Below are positions 8,600 through 16,167 of a stretch of DNA of 64,000 nt, piece after piece. Within the stretch, counting starts at the first letter, position 1. Each line of letters opens with the position of its first letter. The DNA comes from Oceaniglobus ichthyenteri (GTDB lineage Bacteria > Pseudomonadota > Alphaproteobacteria > Rhodobacterales > Rhodobacteraceae). A program made the position numbers and the translations under genes. The stretch is taken from the NCBI RefSeq assembly GCF_003057885.1, contig NZ_QAGK01000003.1, forward strand, positions 310,001-374,000, in the 5' to 3' direction. The notes beneath the pieces were generated by a model. That model saw only the letters and a program-made list of their open reading frames with translations, was not told where the DNA came from and searched no databases.

Positions 8600-8764
8600 T
8601 CAGGCACCGTACACGGCCCGGCGCGCGATTTTTTCGGCGTCGCCCCGATAGATATCGAGATCAAGCGCCACATCAATCGGCAAGGCTGACAGTTCTTGTG
8701 CGGTGCGGCGATATGCGGCGCGTTTGGCGGCGGCGGTGCGAATGGCCCGAAACATTTTCATCAT
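8600..8764 (-). CDS. DUF1127-like small basic protein (54 aa)
   Basis: Short basic protein resembling DUF1127 members, which in alphaproteobacteria have been linked to RNA turnover and to phosphate and carbon homeostasis. The start at 8764 is taken because AGGA lies 5 nt before it; the ATG at 8770 abuts that site. The N-terminal half is Arg/Lys/Ala-rich (AIRTAAAKRAAYRRTAQEL) and the C-terminal half ends IARRAVYGA, a pattern common in Rhodobacteraceae DUF1127 variants. It is a single-gene unit with its own terminator. A TGTTAGCGC motif lies 60 bp upstream of the start, shared with the gap and tkt promoters. Confidence 0.75.
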   Translation of the reverse strand: MMKMFRAIRTAAAKRAAYRRTAQELSALPIDVALDLDIYRGDAEKIARRAVYGA

Positions 8765-8823
8765 GATCATCCTATGAAACGTTGCACAGGCTCTGATCGC
8801 CTGCCCATCGCATATGGACTGTG

Positions 8824-8838
8824 TGTTAGCGCCAAACA
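8824..8838. promoter_or_regulatory. GTTAGCG site upstream of the DUF1127 gene
   Basis: TGTTAGCGCCAAACA is a near-palindrome with TGTT/AACA arms, 60 bp upstream of the small gene. One of five GTTAGCG-containing intergenic sites between 8.8 and 13.9 kb; LacI-type operators have this form (inference). Confidence 0.35.
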
Positions 8839-8951
8839 ATGGAGAGATCGGGGAAGCCGATATGCAGATTCTGCATTGCAGCGCGAATGCGCGAAACTGC
8901 GCCAAATTGGGGGCGAAACCGCCGACAGACAGATGATCAATTGCAGACGGC

Positions 8952-8974
8952 AAAAGGGCCGCACATGGCGGCCC
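8952..8974 (-). terminator. Intrinsic terminator of the first gap gene
   Basis: On the minus strand GGGCCGC and GCGGCCC form a 7-bp GC stem with a 5-nt loop, followed by TTTT. It lies 32 bp after the gap stop codon. Confidence 0.75.
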
Positions 8975-9006
8975 TAACGTAAGATTTCACGCGAGATGGT
9001 GAAGAA

Positions 9007-10008
9007 TTACAGGAGTTTGCCCATCGCAACGGCTGTATCGGCCATGCGGTTGGAAAAGCCCCATTCGTTGTCATACCAGGTCAGAATCCGCACCATGTTG
9101 CCATCCAACACCTTGGTCTGGTCCAGATGGAACACCGAGGAATGTGGATCATGGTTGAAATCCGAGCTGACCAACGGTTCGTCCGTATAGCCCAACACAC
9201 CTTTCAATGCGCCATCGGCGGCGGCGCGGATGGCATTGTTCACCTCGTCCACGGTGGTGGCGCGGCTGGCCTCAAACGTCAGATCCACGACCGATACGTT
9301 GGGGGTGGGCACGCGGATCGCCACACCATCAAGTTTGCCGTTCAGTTCGGGCAGAACCAGGCCCACGGCCTTGGCCGCACCGGTGCTGGTTGGAATCATC
9401 GACAGCGCGGCAGCGCGCGCGCGATACAGATCCTTGTGCATCGTATCCAGCGTCGGCTGATCGCCGGTATAGCTGTGGATCGTGGTCATGAAGCCTTTGT
9501 TGATGCCGATGGCATCGTTCAACACCTTTGCGACGGGCGACAGGCAGTTGGTGGTGCACGATGCGTTTGACACAATCAGGTCATCGGCGGTCAGCGTGTC
9601 ATGGTTGACGCCATAAACGATGGTCTTGTCGGTATCCTTGCCCGGTGCCGAAATCAGAACCCGCGATGCGCCGTTTTCCAAATGCGCCTGACACGCCTCT
9701 TTGCTGGTGAAAATACCGGTACATTCCAGCACGATATCGACATCGCCCCAGGGTAGATCGGCAGGGTTGCGCAGAGCGGTTACCTTGATCGGGCCGCGGC
9801 CCACATCGATGGTGTCTTCTGTGGTTGTGACGGTGGCGGGAAACCGGCCATGCACCGAATCATAGCGCAACAGGTGGGCGTTGGTTTCCACCGGGCCCAG
9901 ATCGTTGATTGCGATGACTTCGATATCGGTGCGGCCCGATTCGATGATCGCGCGCAAGATGTTGCGCCCGATGCGTCCGAATCCGTTGATGGCAACTTTG
10001 ACGGTCAT
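9007..10008 (-). CDS. gap: Glyceraldehyde-3-phosphate dehydrogenase, type I (NAD-type signature)
   Basis: Converts glyceraldehyde-3-phosphate to 1,3-bisphosphoglycerate. The protein has 333 residues, the usual size. Visible elements are the Rossmann motif NGFGRIGR, catalytic Cys151 in SNASCTTNC, and the C-terminal [12 protein letters not shown]. Asp36 (AINDLG) is the acidic residue after beta-strand 2 that binds the adenosine ribose and favours NAD. The start at 10008 has AAGGAG 7 nt upstream. Followed by a terminator; upstream come the small membrane gene and the second gap copy in the same orientation. A TGTTAAACGCTAACA element lies about 70 bp before the start. Confidence 0.96.
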   Translation of the reverse strand: MTVKVAINGFGRIGRNILRAIIESGRTDIEVIAINDLGPVETNAHLLRYDSVHGRFPATVTTTEDTIDVGRGPIKVTALRNPADLPWGDVDIVLECTGIFTSKEACQAHLENGASRVLISAPGKDTDKTIVYGVNHDTLTADDLIVSNASCTTNCLSPVAKVLNDAIGINKGFMTTIHSYTGDQPTLDTMHKDLYRARAAALSMIPTSTGAAKAVGLVLPELNGKLDGVAIRVPTPNVSVVDLTFEASRATTVDEVNNAIRAAADGALKGVLGYTDEPLVSSDFNHDPHSSVFHLDQTKVLDGNMVRILTWYDNEWGFSNRMADTAVAMGKLL

Positions 10009-10075
10009 GAAAAGCTCCTTTTGCATAAATGCAGATGGCGCATCCCCCGCCACGAGGATCGCAGCAGAGGGCGTT

Positions 10076-10090
10076 TGTTAAACGCTAACA
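10076..10090. promoter_or_regulatory. GTTAGCG-type palindrome upstream of gap
   Basis: TGTTAAACGCTAACA has perfect TGTTA/TAACA arms and contains GTTAGCG on the minus strand. It lies 68 bp upstream of the gap start codon, between gap and the small membrane gene. Confidence 0.4.
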
Positions 10091-10142
10091 TCTCGATTTT
10101 CGCAGAAAGGTCAACCAAAAGAGCGGGATCGCACGCCCGCCC

Positions 10143-10283
10143 TCATCGCCAAAAGGCGAGATAATCAATCAAGCCGACAAATTTCTGGCCCAGATACACG
10201 ATCATGCCACTGTCGAGCCACAGATCAAGCCCGATCAGACCCAGAATCAAGAACCCCAGGCCAATCGCGATTGAATTTGTCAT
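10143..10283 (-). CDS. Small membrane protein between the two gap genes (46 aa)
   Basis: An open frame from the ATG at 10283 to the TGA at 10143 encodes 46 residues. The first half is strongly hydrophobic (MTNSIAIGLGFLILGLIGLD, then LWLDSGMIVYLG), giving one or two membrane segments, and the protein ends YLAFWR. GGGGGTG lies upstream as ribosome site. It starts 30 bp after the second gap gene's stop, so it probably belongs to that transcript. I do not know a function. The combination of ribosome site, hydrophobic pattern and tight fit between two genes supports a real gene. Confidence 0.65.
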   Translation of the reverse strand: MTNSIAIGLGFLILGLIGLDLWLDSGMIVYLGQKFVGLIDYLAFWR

Positions 10284-10313
10284 ATCGGCACCCCCGGGGG
10301 CACCATGGCCCGA

Positions 10314-11318
10314 TCAATGAAGAAGACGGCCCATCGTGCCGGCCACATCGGCCATGCGGCAGGAAAAGCCCCATTCGTTGTCATACCATGCCAGAACCCG
10401 CACCGTGCGACCACCCACAACCTTGGTCTGGTCGGGCGCAAAAACACAGGAATAGGGCGAATGGTTAAAATCAATCGAAACCTTTGGTGCGGGATCATAG
10501 CCCAGCACGGCGCCCATATGCCCCGCTGCGGCTTCGGCCATGATTGCGTTGACATCGGCAACCGTCACATCGCGGCCCGCCTCAAACGTCAGATCGACGG
10601 CGCTGACGTTGGGGGTGGGTACGCGCAGGGCGGTGCCATCCAACCGGCCGTCAAGTTCTGGCAAAACCTCGCCCAATGCCTTGGCCGCACCAGTGCTGGT
10701 GGGAATCATCGACATCGCGGCAGCACGGGCGCGGTACAGATCATCATGGCGCCGGTCCAGCGTCGGCTGATCGCCGGTATAGCTGTGAATTGTGGTCATG
10801 ATGCCGCGTTCAATGCCGATAGCATCGTTCAACACCTTGGCCAGCGGTGCAAGACAATTGGTGGTGCATGATCCGTTTGACACCACATGATCGGTCGACA
10901 GCAGACTGCGGTGGTTGACCCCATAAACCACGGTGCGGTCGGCGTTTTTGGCCGGGGCCGAGACCAGAACGCGCTTGGCACCCCGACCCAGATGCACGGC
11001 GGCCTTGTCACGGGCGTTGAATTTGCCGGTGCACTCCAACACCACATCGCAGCCGTCCCAATCCAGTGTTTCGGGATCATAGGTTGACGACACCTGGATC
11101 GGCCCGCGTCCCAGATCCAGCGCATTGCCCTTGACCGAAACTTCGCCCCGGAACGCGCCGTGTATGCTGTCATAGCGCAGCAGGTGGGCGTTGGTTTCAA
11201 TCGGGCCGGTGGCGTTGATCTTCACCACCTGCACATCGTTGCGCGATGCCTCGTGGATATGGGCGAGGGTGGCGCGGCCGATGCGGCCAAAGCCGTTGAT
11301 ACCTATGGTGACGGTCAT
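10314..11318 (-). CDS. Glyceraldehyde-3-phosphate dehydrogenase, second paralogue with altered cofactor-site residue
   Basis: A type I GAPDH of 334 residues, clearly a paralogue of the gene at 9007-10008. Catalytic Cys151 (SNGSCTTNC), NGFGRIGR and WYDNEWGFS are intact. The Asp that normally follows beta-strand 2 is Ala here (KINATG, A36), and the segment near 189-190 reads Arg-Arg where the other copy has Thr-Met. Loss of that Asp in Bacillus GAPDH relaxes NAD specificity towards NADP, so this copy may be an NADP-using, GapB-like gluconeogenic enzyme (inference). The start at 11318 has AGGAGC 9 nt upstream. Likely co-transcribed with the small membrane gene downstream. Confidence 0.93.
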   Translation of the reverse strand: MTVTIGINGFGRIGRATLAHIHEASRNDVQVVKINATGPIETNAHLLRYDSIHGAFRGEVSVKGNALDLGRGPIQVSSTYDPETLDWDGCDVVLECTGKFNARDKAAVHLGRGAKRVLVSAPAKNADRTVVYGVNHRSLLSTDHVVSNGSCTTNCLAPLAKVLNDAIGIERGIMTTIHSYTGDQPTLDRRHDDLYRARAAAMSMIPTSTGAAKALGEVLPELDGRLDGTALRVPTPNVSAVDLTFEAGRDVTVADVNAIMAEAAAGHMGAVLGYDPAPKVSIDFNHSPYSCVFAPDQTKVVGGRTVRVLAWYDNEWGFSCRMADVAGTMGRLLH

Positions 11319-11343
11319 TTGGTTGCTCCTGTCGGTTTGTCGC

Positions 11344-11356
11344 CATTGGTATACAA
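11344..11356. promoter_or_regulatory. GTATAC-centred motif upstream of the second gap gene
   Basis: The minus strand reads TTGTATACCAATG, 12 of 13 identical to the site upstream of acnA at 2535-2547. It sits inside CCATT-N7-AATGG, an inverted repeat, 26 bp before the start codon, where it could overlap the promoter or leader. Confidence 0.3.
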
Positions 11357-11390
11357 TGGTGGTACGGCAAAAATAGGGCCGAAGAACAAG

Positions 11391-11427
11391 GCGTTAGCGT
11401 AAACATCAAGGGTTAGCGATACCGCTA
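11391..11427. promoter_or_regulatory. Two GTTAGCG sites between the second gap gene and doxX
   Basis: GTTAGCG occurs at 11393-11399 and at 11412-11418, 19 bp apart (about two helical turns). The second is part of the palindrome TAGCG-ATAC-CGCTA (11414-11427). They lie in the 130-bp divergent region and could serve either gene. Confidence 0.4.
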
Positions 11428-11448
11428 GCGTCGGACAGGAGGGGATTT

Positions 11449-11823
11449 GTGATCACAAAAGAAAGCGCGATCGAAAAGACGTTGCACAGGGCAGGGCGGG
11501 TTTTGCTGGCGCTGTTGTTTTTCGCAGGGGCGATGCAAAAGATGGCCAATCCCGACCCGGCGATGGGCCTGCTGATCGCCAGGGGGTTGCCCGGATGGCT
11601 GATCTGGCCCGCTTTGGTTTTCAATGGTGTGGCTGGGGTGGCTTTGATCGCCGGTTGGGCGCTCCGCCCGCTCGGGCTTGCCTTGGCGGCCTACTGCATC
11701 TTTACCAGCTGGTTTCACTTTATCCCAAGTGATCCGTGGCAAATGTCGATTTTGGTGAAAAACTGGGCGATTGCTGGTGGATGCCTGATCCTTGCAGCAG
11801 GGGCCAGCGGCCGAAACCGCTGA
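11449..11823 (+). CDS. DoxX family membrane protein
   Basis: A 124-residue integral membrane protein of the DoxX family with four hydrophobic segments (about residues 15-30, 45-70, 72-90 and 103-120). The FFAGAMQKMANP motif at the end of the first segment and the WFHFIP motif near residue 88 match the family. DoxX proteins are of mixed or unknown function, some being linked to oxidative stress or quinone chemistry. The start is a GTG at 11449 with AGGAGGGG just upstream. Divergent from the second gap gene, convergent with tkt; a shared hairpin ends both. Confidence 0.8.
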   Translation: MITKESAIEKTLHRAGRVLLALLFFAGAMQKMANPDPAMGLLIARGLPGWLIWPALVFNGVAGVALIAGWALRPLGLALAAYCIFTSWFHFIPSDPWQMSILVKNWAIAGGCLILAAGASGRNR

Positions 11824-11836
11824 AAACCCCGGTGTA

Positions 11837-11863
11837 TCGCCGCCCCAAACATCGGGGCGGCGA
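11837..11863. terminator. Bidirectional hairpin between doxX and tkt
   Basis: A perfect 10-bp stem TCGCCGCCCC / GGGGCGGCGA with a 7-nt loop lies between two convergent genes, 7 bp beyond the tkt stop. T-runs are weak on both sides. Confidence 0.65.
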
Positions 11864-11869
11864 CAGGTA

Positions 11870-13891
11870 TTACAGGCCCAACAGGCCGCGCACCTTGGCG
11901 GCTGTGTCCTCGGCGGTGATGCCGAATTTTTCAAACAGGGTTTCCGCCGGTGCCGAAGCGCCAAACCCTTCCATTCCGACAAAATCGCCCTTGTCGCGCT
12001 TGCCACGCTCACCAAACAGCCACTTGTCCCAACCAAACCGACCGGCGGCCTCAATCGCAACGCGCACCGGCCCCGCGGGCAGTACTTTGCGACGATACGC
12101 TTCGTCCTGCGCCTCGAACAGTTCCCAGCAGGGCATGGAAACGACGCGCGTGCCGATCCCCACGGATTCCAGCAAATCGCGCGCTTCCATGGCGATGGAT
12201 ACTTCAGACCCCGTGGCCATCAGAATCGCCTGACGCTTGGCGGTTGCTTCGGCCAGAATATAGGCACCCTTGGCGGTCAGGTTGTTGGTCTTATGCTCCA
12301 ACCGCACGGTCGGCAGGTTTTGGCGCGACAGACACAGAACCGAAGGTGTCTTGTCGCTGGTCAGGGCCACTTCCCATGCTTCGGCGGTTTCGATGCTGTC
12401 GGCGGGGCGGAACACGTTGGTGTTGGGCGTGGCGCGCAACATCGCCAGATGTTCCACCGGCTGGTGGGTTGGGCCATCTTCGCCCAAACCGATGCTGTCA
12501 TGGGTCATGACATAAACCGCAGGCACGCCCATCAGCGCCGAAAGCCGCATCGCGCCGCGCGCATAATCGGTGAAACACATGAATGTCCCGCCATAGGGGC
12601 GCACACCGCCGTGCAGCGCAAGCCCGTTCAGCGCCGCCGCCATGCCATGTTCGCGGATGCCATAATACACATACCGGCCCTTGCGGTTTTCGGGGCTGAA
12701 CGTGCCCAGATCAGCGGTAAGCGTGTTGTTCGATCCGGTCAAATCCGCCGAGCCGCCAAAGGTTTCGGGCATGATCGGGTTGATCACCTCCAGCGCCATT
12801 TCGCTGCTTTTGCGGGTCGCGACCTTTGGCGCGCTTTCGCTAAGTTGTTTTTTCAGCGCGCGAATCGTCGATGACAGCTTTTTGGGTGCCTCACCGGCAA
12901 CCATCCGGTTGAACATCGCCTGGCGACTGTCCGACAGATCGGCCAAACGGTCGTTCCATTCGGCAACTTCGCTATCACCTTTGCGCCCCACGTCCTCCCA
13001 CCAGGATTTGATGTCGGCGGGAATTTCGAAGGGTGCATAGGGCCAGCCGTAAACTTCGCGCGTGTCGGCGATCAGTTTTGGATCGGTCAGCGCACCGTGG
13101 CCTTTGCTGGTATCTTGGGCCGAAGAACCCAGCGCGATATGAGTCTTGCAGGCAATCATCGACGGTTTGCCAGATTTCTTGGCGGCAATGATCGCGGCGT
13201 CGATTTCTTCGGGGTTATGGCCATCAATCGACTGGACGTGCCAGCCCGACGCGGCAAAGCGTTTCACCTGATCGGTGCTGTCAGACAAAGAAACCGGCCC
13301 GTCGATGGTGATGTTGTTGTCATCCCAGAACACGATGAGTTTCGACAGTTTCTGATGCCCGGCCAGCGCGATGGCCTCTTGGCTGACGCCTTCCATCAAA
13401 CATCCATCGCCTGCGATGACGTAGGTATAGTGATCGACGGTTTTCTTGCCGAATTTCGCACGCAGCACTTCTTCGGCCATGGCAAAGCCCACCGAATTGG
13501 CCAGACCCTGACCCAAGGGGCCGGTCGTGGTTTCGATGCCCGCGGCATGGCCATATTCGGGGTGACCTGCGGTGATTGCGCCCCACTGGCGGAAATTCTT
13601 GATCTGCTCCAACGTCATGTCCTTGTACCCGGTCAGGTGCAAAAGACCGTACAGCAACATCGATCCGTGGCCTGCTGACAGGATGAACCGGTCACGATCG
13701 GGCCAGTTGGGGTTGGCGGCGCTGAATTTCAGGTGCTTTTCAAACAGCACCGTTGCCACATCGGCCATGCCCATGGGCATCCCGGTATGGCCCGAATTGG
13801 CGGCGGCCACGGCATCCATGGCCAACATGCGCAAGGCGGCGGCGCGGTTCCAGTGATCGGGCGCATTGGCGCGCAGGGTGGCAATATCCAT
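11870..13891 (-). CDS. tkt: Transketolase
   Basis: Thiamine-diphosphate enzyme transferring two-carbon units between pentose- and hexose-phosphate pools. The protein has 673 residues, typical for bacterial transketolase. Visible motifs are the N-terminal [12 protein letters not shown], the ThDP-binding GDGCLMEG stretch followed by DDNNITIDG, and the pyrimidine-domain GIREHGMAA. The start at 13891 is the first ATG of a frame whose N-terminus ([16 protein letters not shown]) is typical of Rhodobacteraceae. Single-gene unit convergent with doxX; a GTTAGCG site lies 30 bp upstream of the start codon. It would process erythrose-4-phosphate from the polyol locus. Confidence 0.97.
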   Translation of the reverse strand: MDIATLRANAPDHWNRAAALRMLAMDAVAAANSGHTGMPMGMADVATVLFEKHLKFSAANPNWPDRDRFILSAGHGSMLLYGLLHLTGYKDMTLEQIKNFRQWGAITAGHPEYGHAAGIETTTGPLGQGLANSVGFAMAEEVLRAKFGKKTVDHYTYVIAGDGCLMEGVSQEAIALAGHQKLSKLIVFWDDNNITIDGPVSLSDSTDQVKRFAASGWHVQSIDGHNPEEIDAAIIAAKKSGKPSMIACKTHIALGSSAQDTSKGHGALTDPKLIADTREVYGWPYAPFEIPADIKSWWEDVGRKGDSEVAEWNDRLADLSDSRQAMFNRMVAGEAPKKLSSTIRALKKQLSESAPKVATRKSSEMALEVINPIMPETFGGSADLTGSNNTLTADLGTFSPENRKGRYVYYGIREHGMAAALNGLALHGGVRPYGGTFMCFTDYARGAMRLSALMGVPAVYVMTHDSIGLGEDGPTHQPVEHLAMLRATPNTNVFRPADSIETAEAWEVALTSDKTPSVLCLSRQNLPTVRLEHKTNNLTAKGAYILAEATAKRQAILMATGSEVSIAMEARDLLESVGIGTRVVSMPCWELFEAQDEAYRRKVLPAGPVRVAIEAAGRFGWDKWLFGERGKRDKGDFVGMEGFGASAPAETLFEKFGITAEDTAAKVRGLLGL

Positions 13892-13919
13892 GAAACTATC
13901 CTGTGTTTAAACAACGGTG

Positions 13920-13935
13920 GCGTTAGCGCAGGTCA
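13920..13935. promoter_or_regulatory. GTTAGCG site upstream of tkt
   Basis: GCGTTAGCGCAGGTCA contains GTTAGCG at 13922-13928, about 30 bp before the tkt start codon. It is a weaker palindrome than the gap site. Confidence 0.35.
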
Positions 13936-14102
13936 TAGCAGGTGACAGGCCAAGATCAAGCAGACCAAGGGGTTTGATAGAGCAAATCCACGGTTGGGGG
14001 CTGAATTTTGGTTTGACTTGGGGTTAAATGGTTGCGAGCGCAGTAAAATGATTCGGTTTGCGTTTTGGGCCGGGTCGACACGTAAGGTTAAAGGACAGTG
14101 TC

Positions 14103-14561
14103 ATGCATGACATGAGTGAGCTTGAGCGCCGGATTTCCGCCGCGCTTGATCGGATATCCATCAACGTGGCCACGTTACAGCGCCCGGCACCCGCCCCCGA
14201 TCCGGTAAAAGAGCCGGAACAAGACGATTTGCCCCCGGCCAGCGAGTTGCAAGCCGATCTTGAGGCCGAGCGCGCCGTTACCGCCCAATTGGAAGAGCGT
14301 GTGCGCGCCATCAAGGAAAAACAAGACACCAAGGTTGCAACGCTGGAAACCGATCTTGAGGCAGCGCGCAACCGTATTGCCGCGCTCGAAGCGGAAAACA
14401 CCGATTTGCGTGAGAATACCAGCAAGGGCGACGACGACGGCGATGACAGCTTGCGCGCCCAGTTGGCCGCCCTGAAAGAACAGCGCGCAACCGAACGCGC
14501 CGAATTGGCCGAACTTCTGGCCCACCTGCAACCCATCGTCGAGGAGAGCGCCAGTGCCTGA
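14103..14561 (+). CDS. Coiled-coil protein upstream of zapA, function unknown
   Basis: A 152-residue acidic protein, starting at the ATG at 14103 (AAAGGA upstream; 14112 is an alternative). The centre and C-terminus (about residues 50-145) show continuous heptad-like patterns of Leu, Ala, Glu and Arg, predicting a long coiled coil, interrupted by an acidic GDDDGDD patch near residue 113. It overlaps zapA by 8 bp, which implies coupled translation and a possible partnership with ZapA at the division ring; that role is inference from position and fold. No enzymatic motif or membrane segment is visible. Confidence 0.75.
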   Translation: MHDMSELERRISAALDRISINVATLQRPAPAPDPVKEPEQDDLPPASELQADLEAERAVTAQLEERVRAIKEKQDTKVATLETDLEAARNRIAALEAENTDLRENTSKGDDDGDDSLRAQLAALKEQRATERAELAELLAHLQPIVEESASA

Positions 14562-14970
14562 GATCAAAGTCGTTATCGGGGGGCGCACCTTTGATGTGGC
14601 CTGCCAGGAGGGCGAAGAGCATTATCTGCAATCCGCCGCCCGGATGCTGGACACAGAAGCCGCCGTGTTGGTGGCGCAAATCGGGCGTCTGCCCGAAAGC
14701 CGGATGTTGCTGATGGCGGGGCTGATGTTGGCCGATAAAACCGCCGGCATGGAAGAGCAGGTGCGCGCCAGCGAAGCCACCATCGCCCAGTTGCAAGCGC
14801 AACTCACCCAATCTCAGGCCGAGGCGCAGACGTTGCGCAACGCTCCGCCCCCCCCGGCAGAAAAGGTCGAAGTGCCGGTCATCCCCGCGGCGTTGGTTGA
14901 ATCCATGGCCGAAATGGCTGCCCGCGCCGAGGCGATCGCGCAGGACGTCGAAGAGCGCGCCAATACCTGA
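14554..14970 (+). CDS. zapA: Cell division protein ZapA
   Basis: ZapA binds and bundles FtsZ at the division site. The protein has 138 residues, longer than the roughly 100 residues of E. coli ZapA because of a Pro/Ala-rich C-terminal extension (a PPPPA run near residue 107). The N-terminal ZapA domain is clear: VVIGGRTFDVACQEGEE then YLQSAARMLD, followed by a helical coiled-coil region. The start is a GTG at 14554 inside the previous gene (8-bp overlap), matching the conserved N-terminus PEIKV. The FMN riboswitch begins 65 bp downstream. Confidence 0.9.
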   Translation: MPEIKVVIGGRTFDVACQEGEEHYLQSAARMLDTEAAVLVAQIGRLPESRMLLMAGLMLADKTAGMEEQVRASEATIAQLQAQLTQSQAEAQTLRNAPPPPAEKVEVPVIPAALVESMAEMAARAEAIAQDVEERANT

Positions 14971-15034
14971 CCGCGCCGGCGGTATGGGCACCAAACCCCT
15001 TGCACCGCGTAAGAATTTCGATCATCTAGCCCGT

Positions 15035-15172
15035 GTTCTCAGGGCGGGGTGAAATTCCCCACCGGCGGTAAGCAGCGTGAAACCTGCAAGCCCGCGAGCG
15101 CCTTTCATTAGAAAGGGTCAGCAGATTGGGTGCAATTCCCAGGCCGACGGTCACAGTCCGGATGAGAGAGAA
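15035..15172 (+). ncRNA. FMN riboswitch (RFN element)
   Basis: Conserved RFN blocks are readable in order: TCAGGGCGGGGTGAAATTCC, then CACCGGCGGTA, AGCCCGCGAGCG, a variable CTTTC/GAAAGG hairpin, GGTCAGCAGATT with GGTGCAATTCC, and finally GGCCGACGGTCACAGTCC with GGATGAGAGAGAATG. The ribH start codon is 80 bp downstream and no separate terminator stem is obvious, so control may be by sequestering the ribosome site. Binds FMN and represses flavin synthesis genes. Confidence 0.97.
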
Positions 15173-15252
15173 TGCGCAACCGCCCCGTTTCAACGGGCCG
15201 CGCTGCGCGTGATCGCCTTGGGTGACGTGTCGTTGCAAAAGGAGACAAACCC

Positions 15253-15687
15253 ATGACACACACCCGATACGCCTTTATTCAGGCCCGCTGGCATTTTGAT
15301 ATCGTCAGTCAGGCCCTGGTTGGGTTTCAGCAAAAAATTTCGCCGGATCAGATCGATGTTTTCGATGTGCCCGGCGCATTCGAAATGCCGCTTTTGGCGC
15401 GCACCTTGGCCAATACCGGCAAATATGATGCGGTGATCGCCGCAGCTTTGGTCGTTGACGGCGGCATCTATCGCCACGAATTTGTGGCCCAGGCGGTGGT
15501 CGATGGCCTGATGCGGGCCGGATTTGACAGCGGCGTGCCGGTCTTGTCGGTCTCATTGACGCCACATGCGTTTCAGGAAACCGATCATCACATCGCCATT
15601 TTCAAGGATCACTTTGTGAAAAAGGGCCAAGAGGCCGCCGATGCCGCCCTGTCCATCACCAAGTTGCGCGCGGAAATTTCGGCCTGA
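15253..15687 (+). CDS. ribH: 6,7-dimethyl-8-ribityllumazine synthase, riboswitch-controlled type
   Basis: Penultimate step of riboflavin synthesis, condensing the ribityl-diaminouracil with dihydroxybutanone phosphate. The protein has 144 residues. Motifs are ARWHFDIV (residues 11-18), VPGAFEMPLLA (39-49) and the catalytic RHEFVAQAVVDGLM stretch with His75. The divergent SLTPHAFQETDHH segment resembles the RibH2 type of Brucella and rhizobia, which also sits alone behind an RFN element. Ribosome site AAAAGGAGA is upstream. It stands alone here; other rib genes are not in the window. Ended by a strong terminator. Confidence 0.93.
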   Translation: MTHTRYAFIQARWHFDIVSQALVGFQQKISPDQIDVFDVPGAFEMPLLARTLANTGKYDAVIAAALVVDGGIYRHEFVAQAVVDGLMRAGFDSGVPVLSVSLTPHAFQETDHHIAIFKDHFVKKGQEAADAALSITKLRAEISA

Positions 15688-15725
15688 GCGGGATTTTGCC
15701 CCGGTGTTACAACGCCTTCAACGTC

Positions 15726-15755
15726 AAAAGCCCAGGCACGGAACCTGGGCTTTTT
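15726..15755 (+). terminator. Intrinsic terminator after ribH
   Basis: AAAAGCCCAGG pairs with CCTGGGCTTTTT across a 7-nt loop, with five Ts, 38 bp after ribH. Textbook rho-independent form. Confidence 0.9.
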
Positions 15756-15807
15756 CTTGCACTAAATATCCAAATCCGACGGCGGCAACCGCCTGCGACG
15801 AAACCGG

Positions 15808-16167
15808 TTATCCGTTGGCTTCGCGAATCTTGTCTGCCGCGTCCTTGTCAAACGTCACGCCCTTTTGGGTAAACAACGTGTCCAGTTCGCCCGACATGGT
15901 CATCTCCGTGATGATGTCACAGCCACCGACAAATTCGCCTTTGACGTACAGCTGCGGGATGGTGGGCCAGTCGGAATAATCCTTGATGCCCTGGCGCACG
16001 GCTTCGTTTTCCAACACGTTTACATCGGCATACTCCACGCCCATGTAATTCAAAACACCGGCCACGCGCGATGAAAACCCGCATTGTGGCATGGTCTTGT
16101 TGCCCTTCATGAACAGCACAACATCGTTGGAGGTGACGGTTTGTTTGATCTGGTCTTCTGCACTCAT
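15808..16167 (-). CDS. grxD: Monothiol glutaredoxin, Grx4 family
   Basis: CGFS-type glutaredoxin that binds and transfers [2Fe-2S] clusters, usually together with BolA. The protein has 119 residues. The CGFS active site is in PQCGFSSRV (near residue 29), the cis-Pro motif WPTIPQLY and GG-CDI glutathione-binding motif follow. The start at 16167 overlaps the stop of the upstream mini-gene in an ATGA arrangement, giving a three-gene translationally coupled unit with bolA. Confidence 0.95.
   Translation of the reverse strand: MSAEDQIKQTVTSNDVVLFMKGNKTMPQCGFSSRVAGVLNYMGVEYADVNVLENEAVRQGIKDYSDWPTIPQLYVKGEFVGGCDIITEMTMSGELDTLFTQKGVTFDKDAADKIREANG

Noticed and set aside
14971-15034. Possible 6S RNA gene next to zapA
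   Set aside because: 6S RNA is often beside zapA, but only 64 bp separate zapA from the riboswitch, too little for a 6S RNA.
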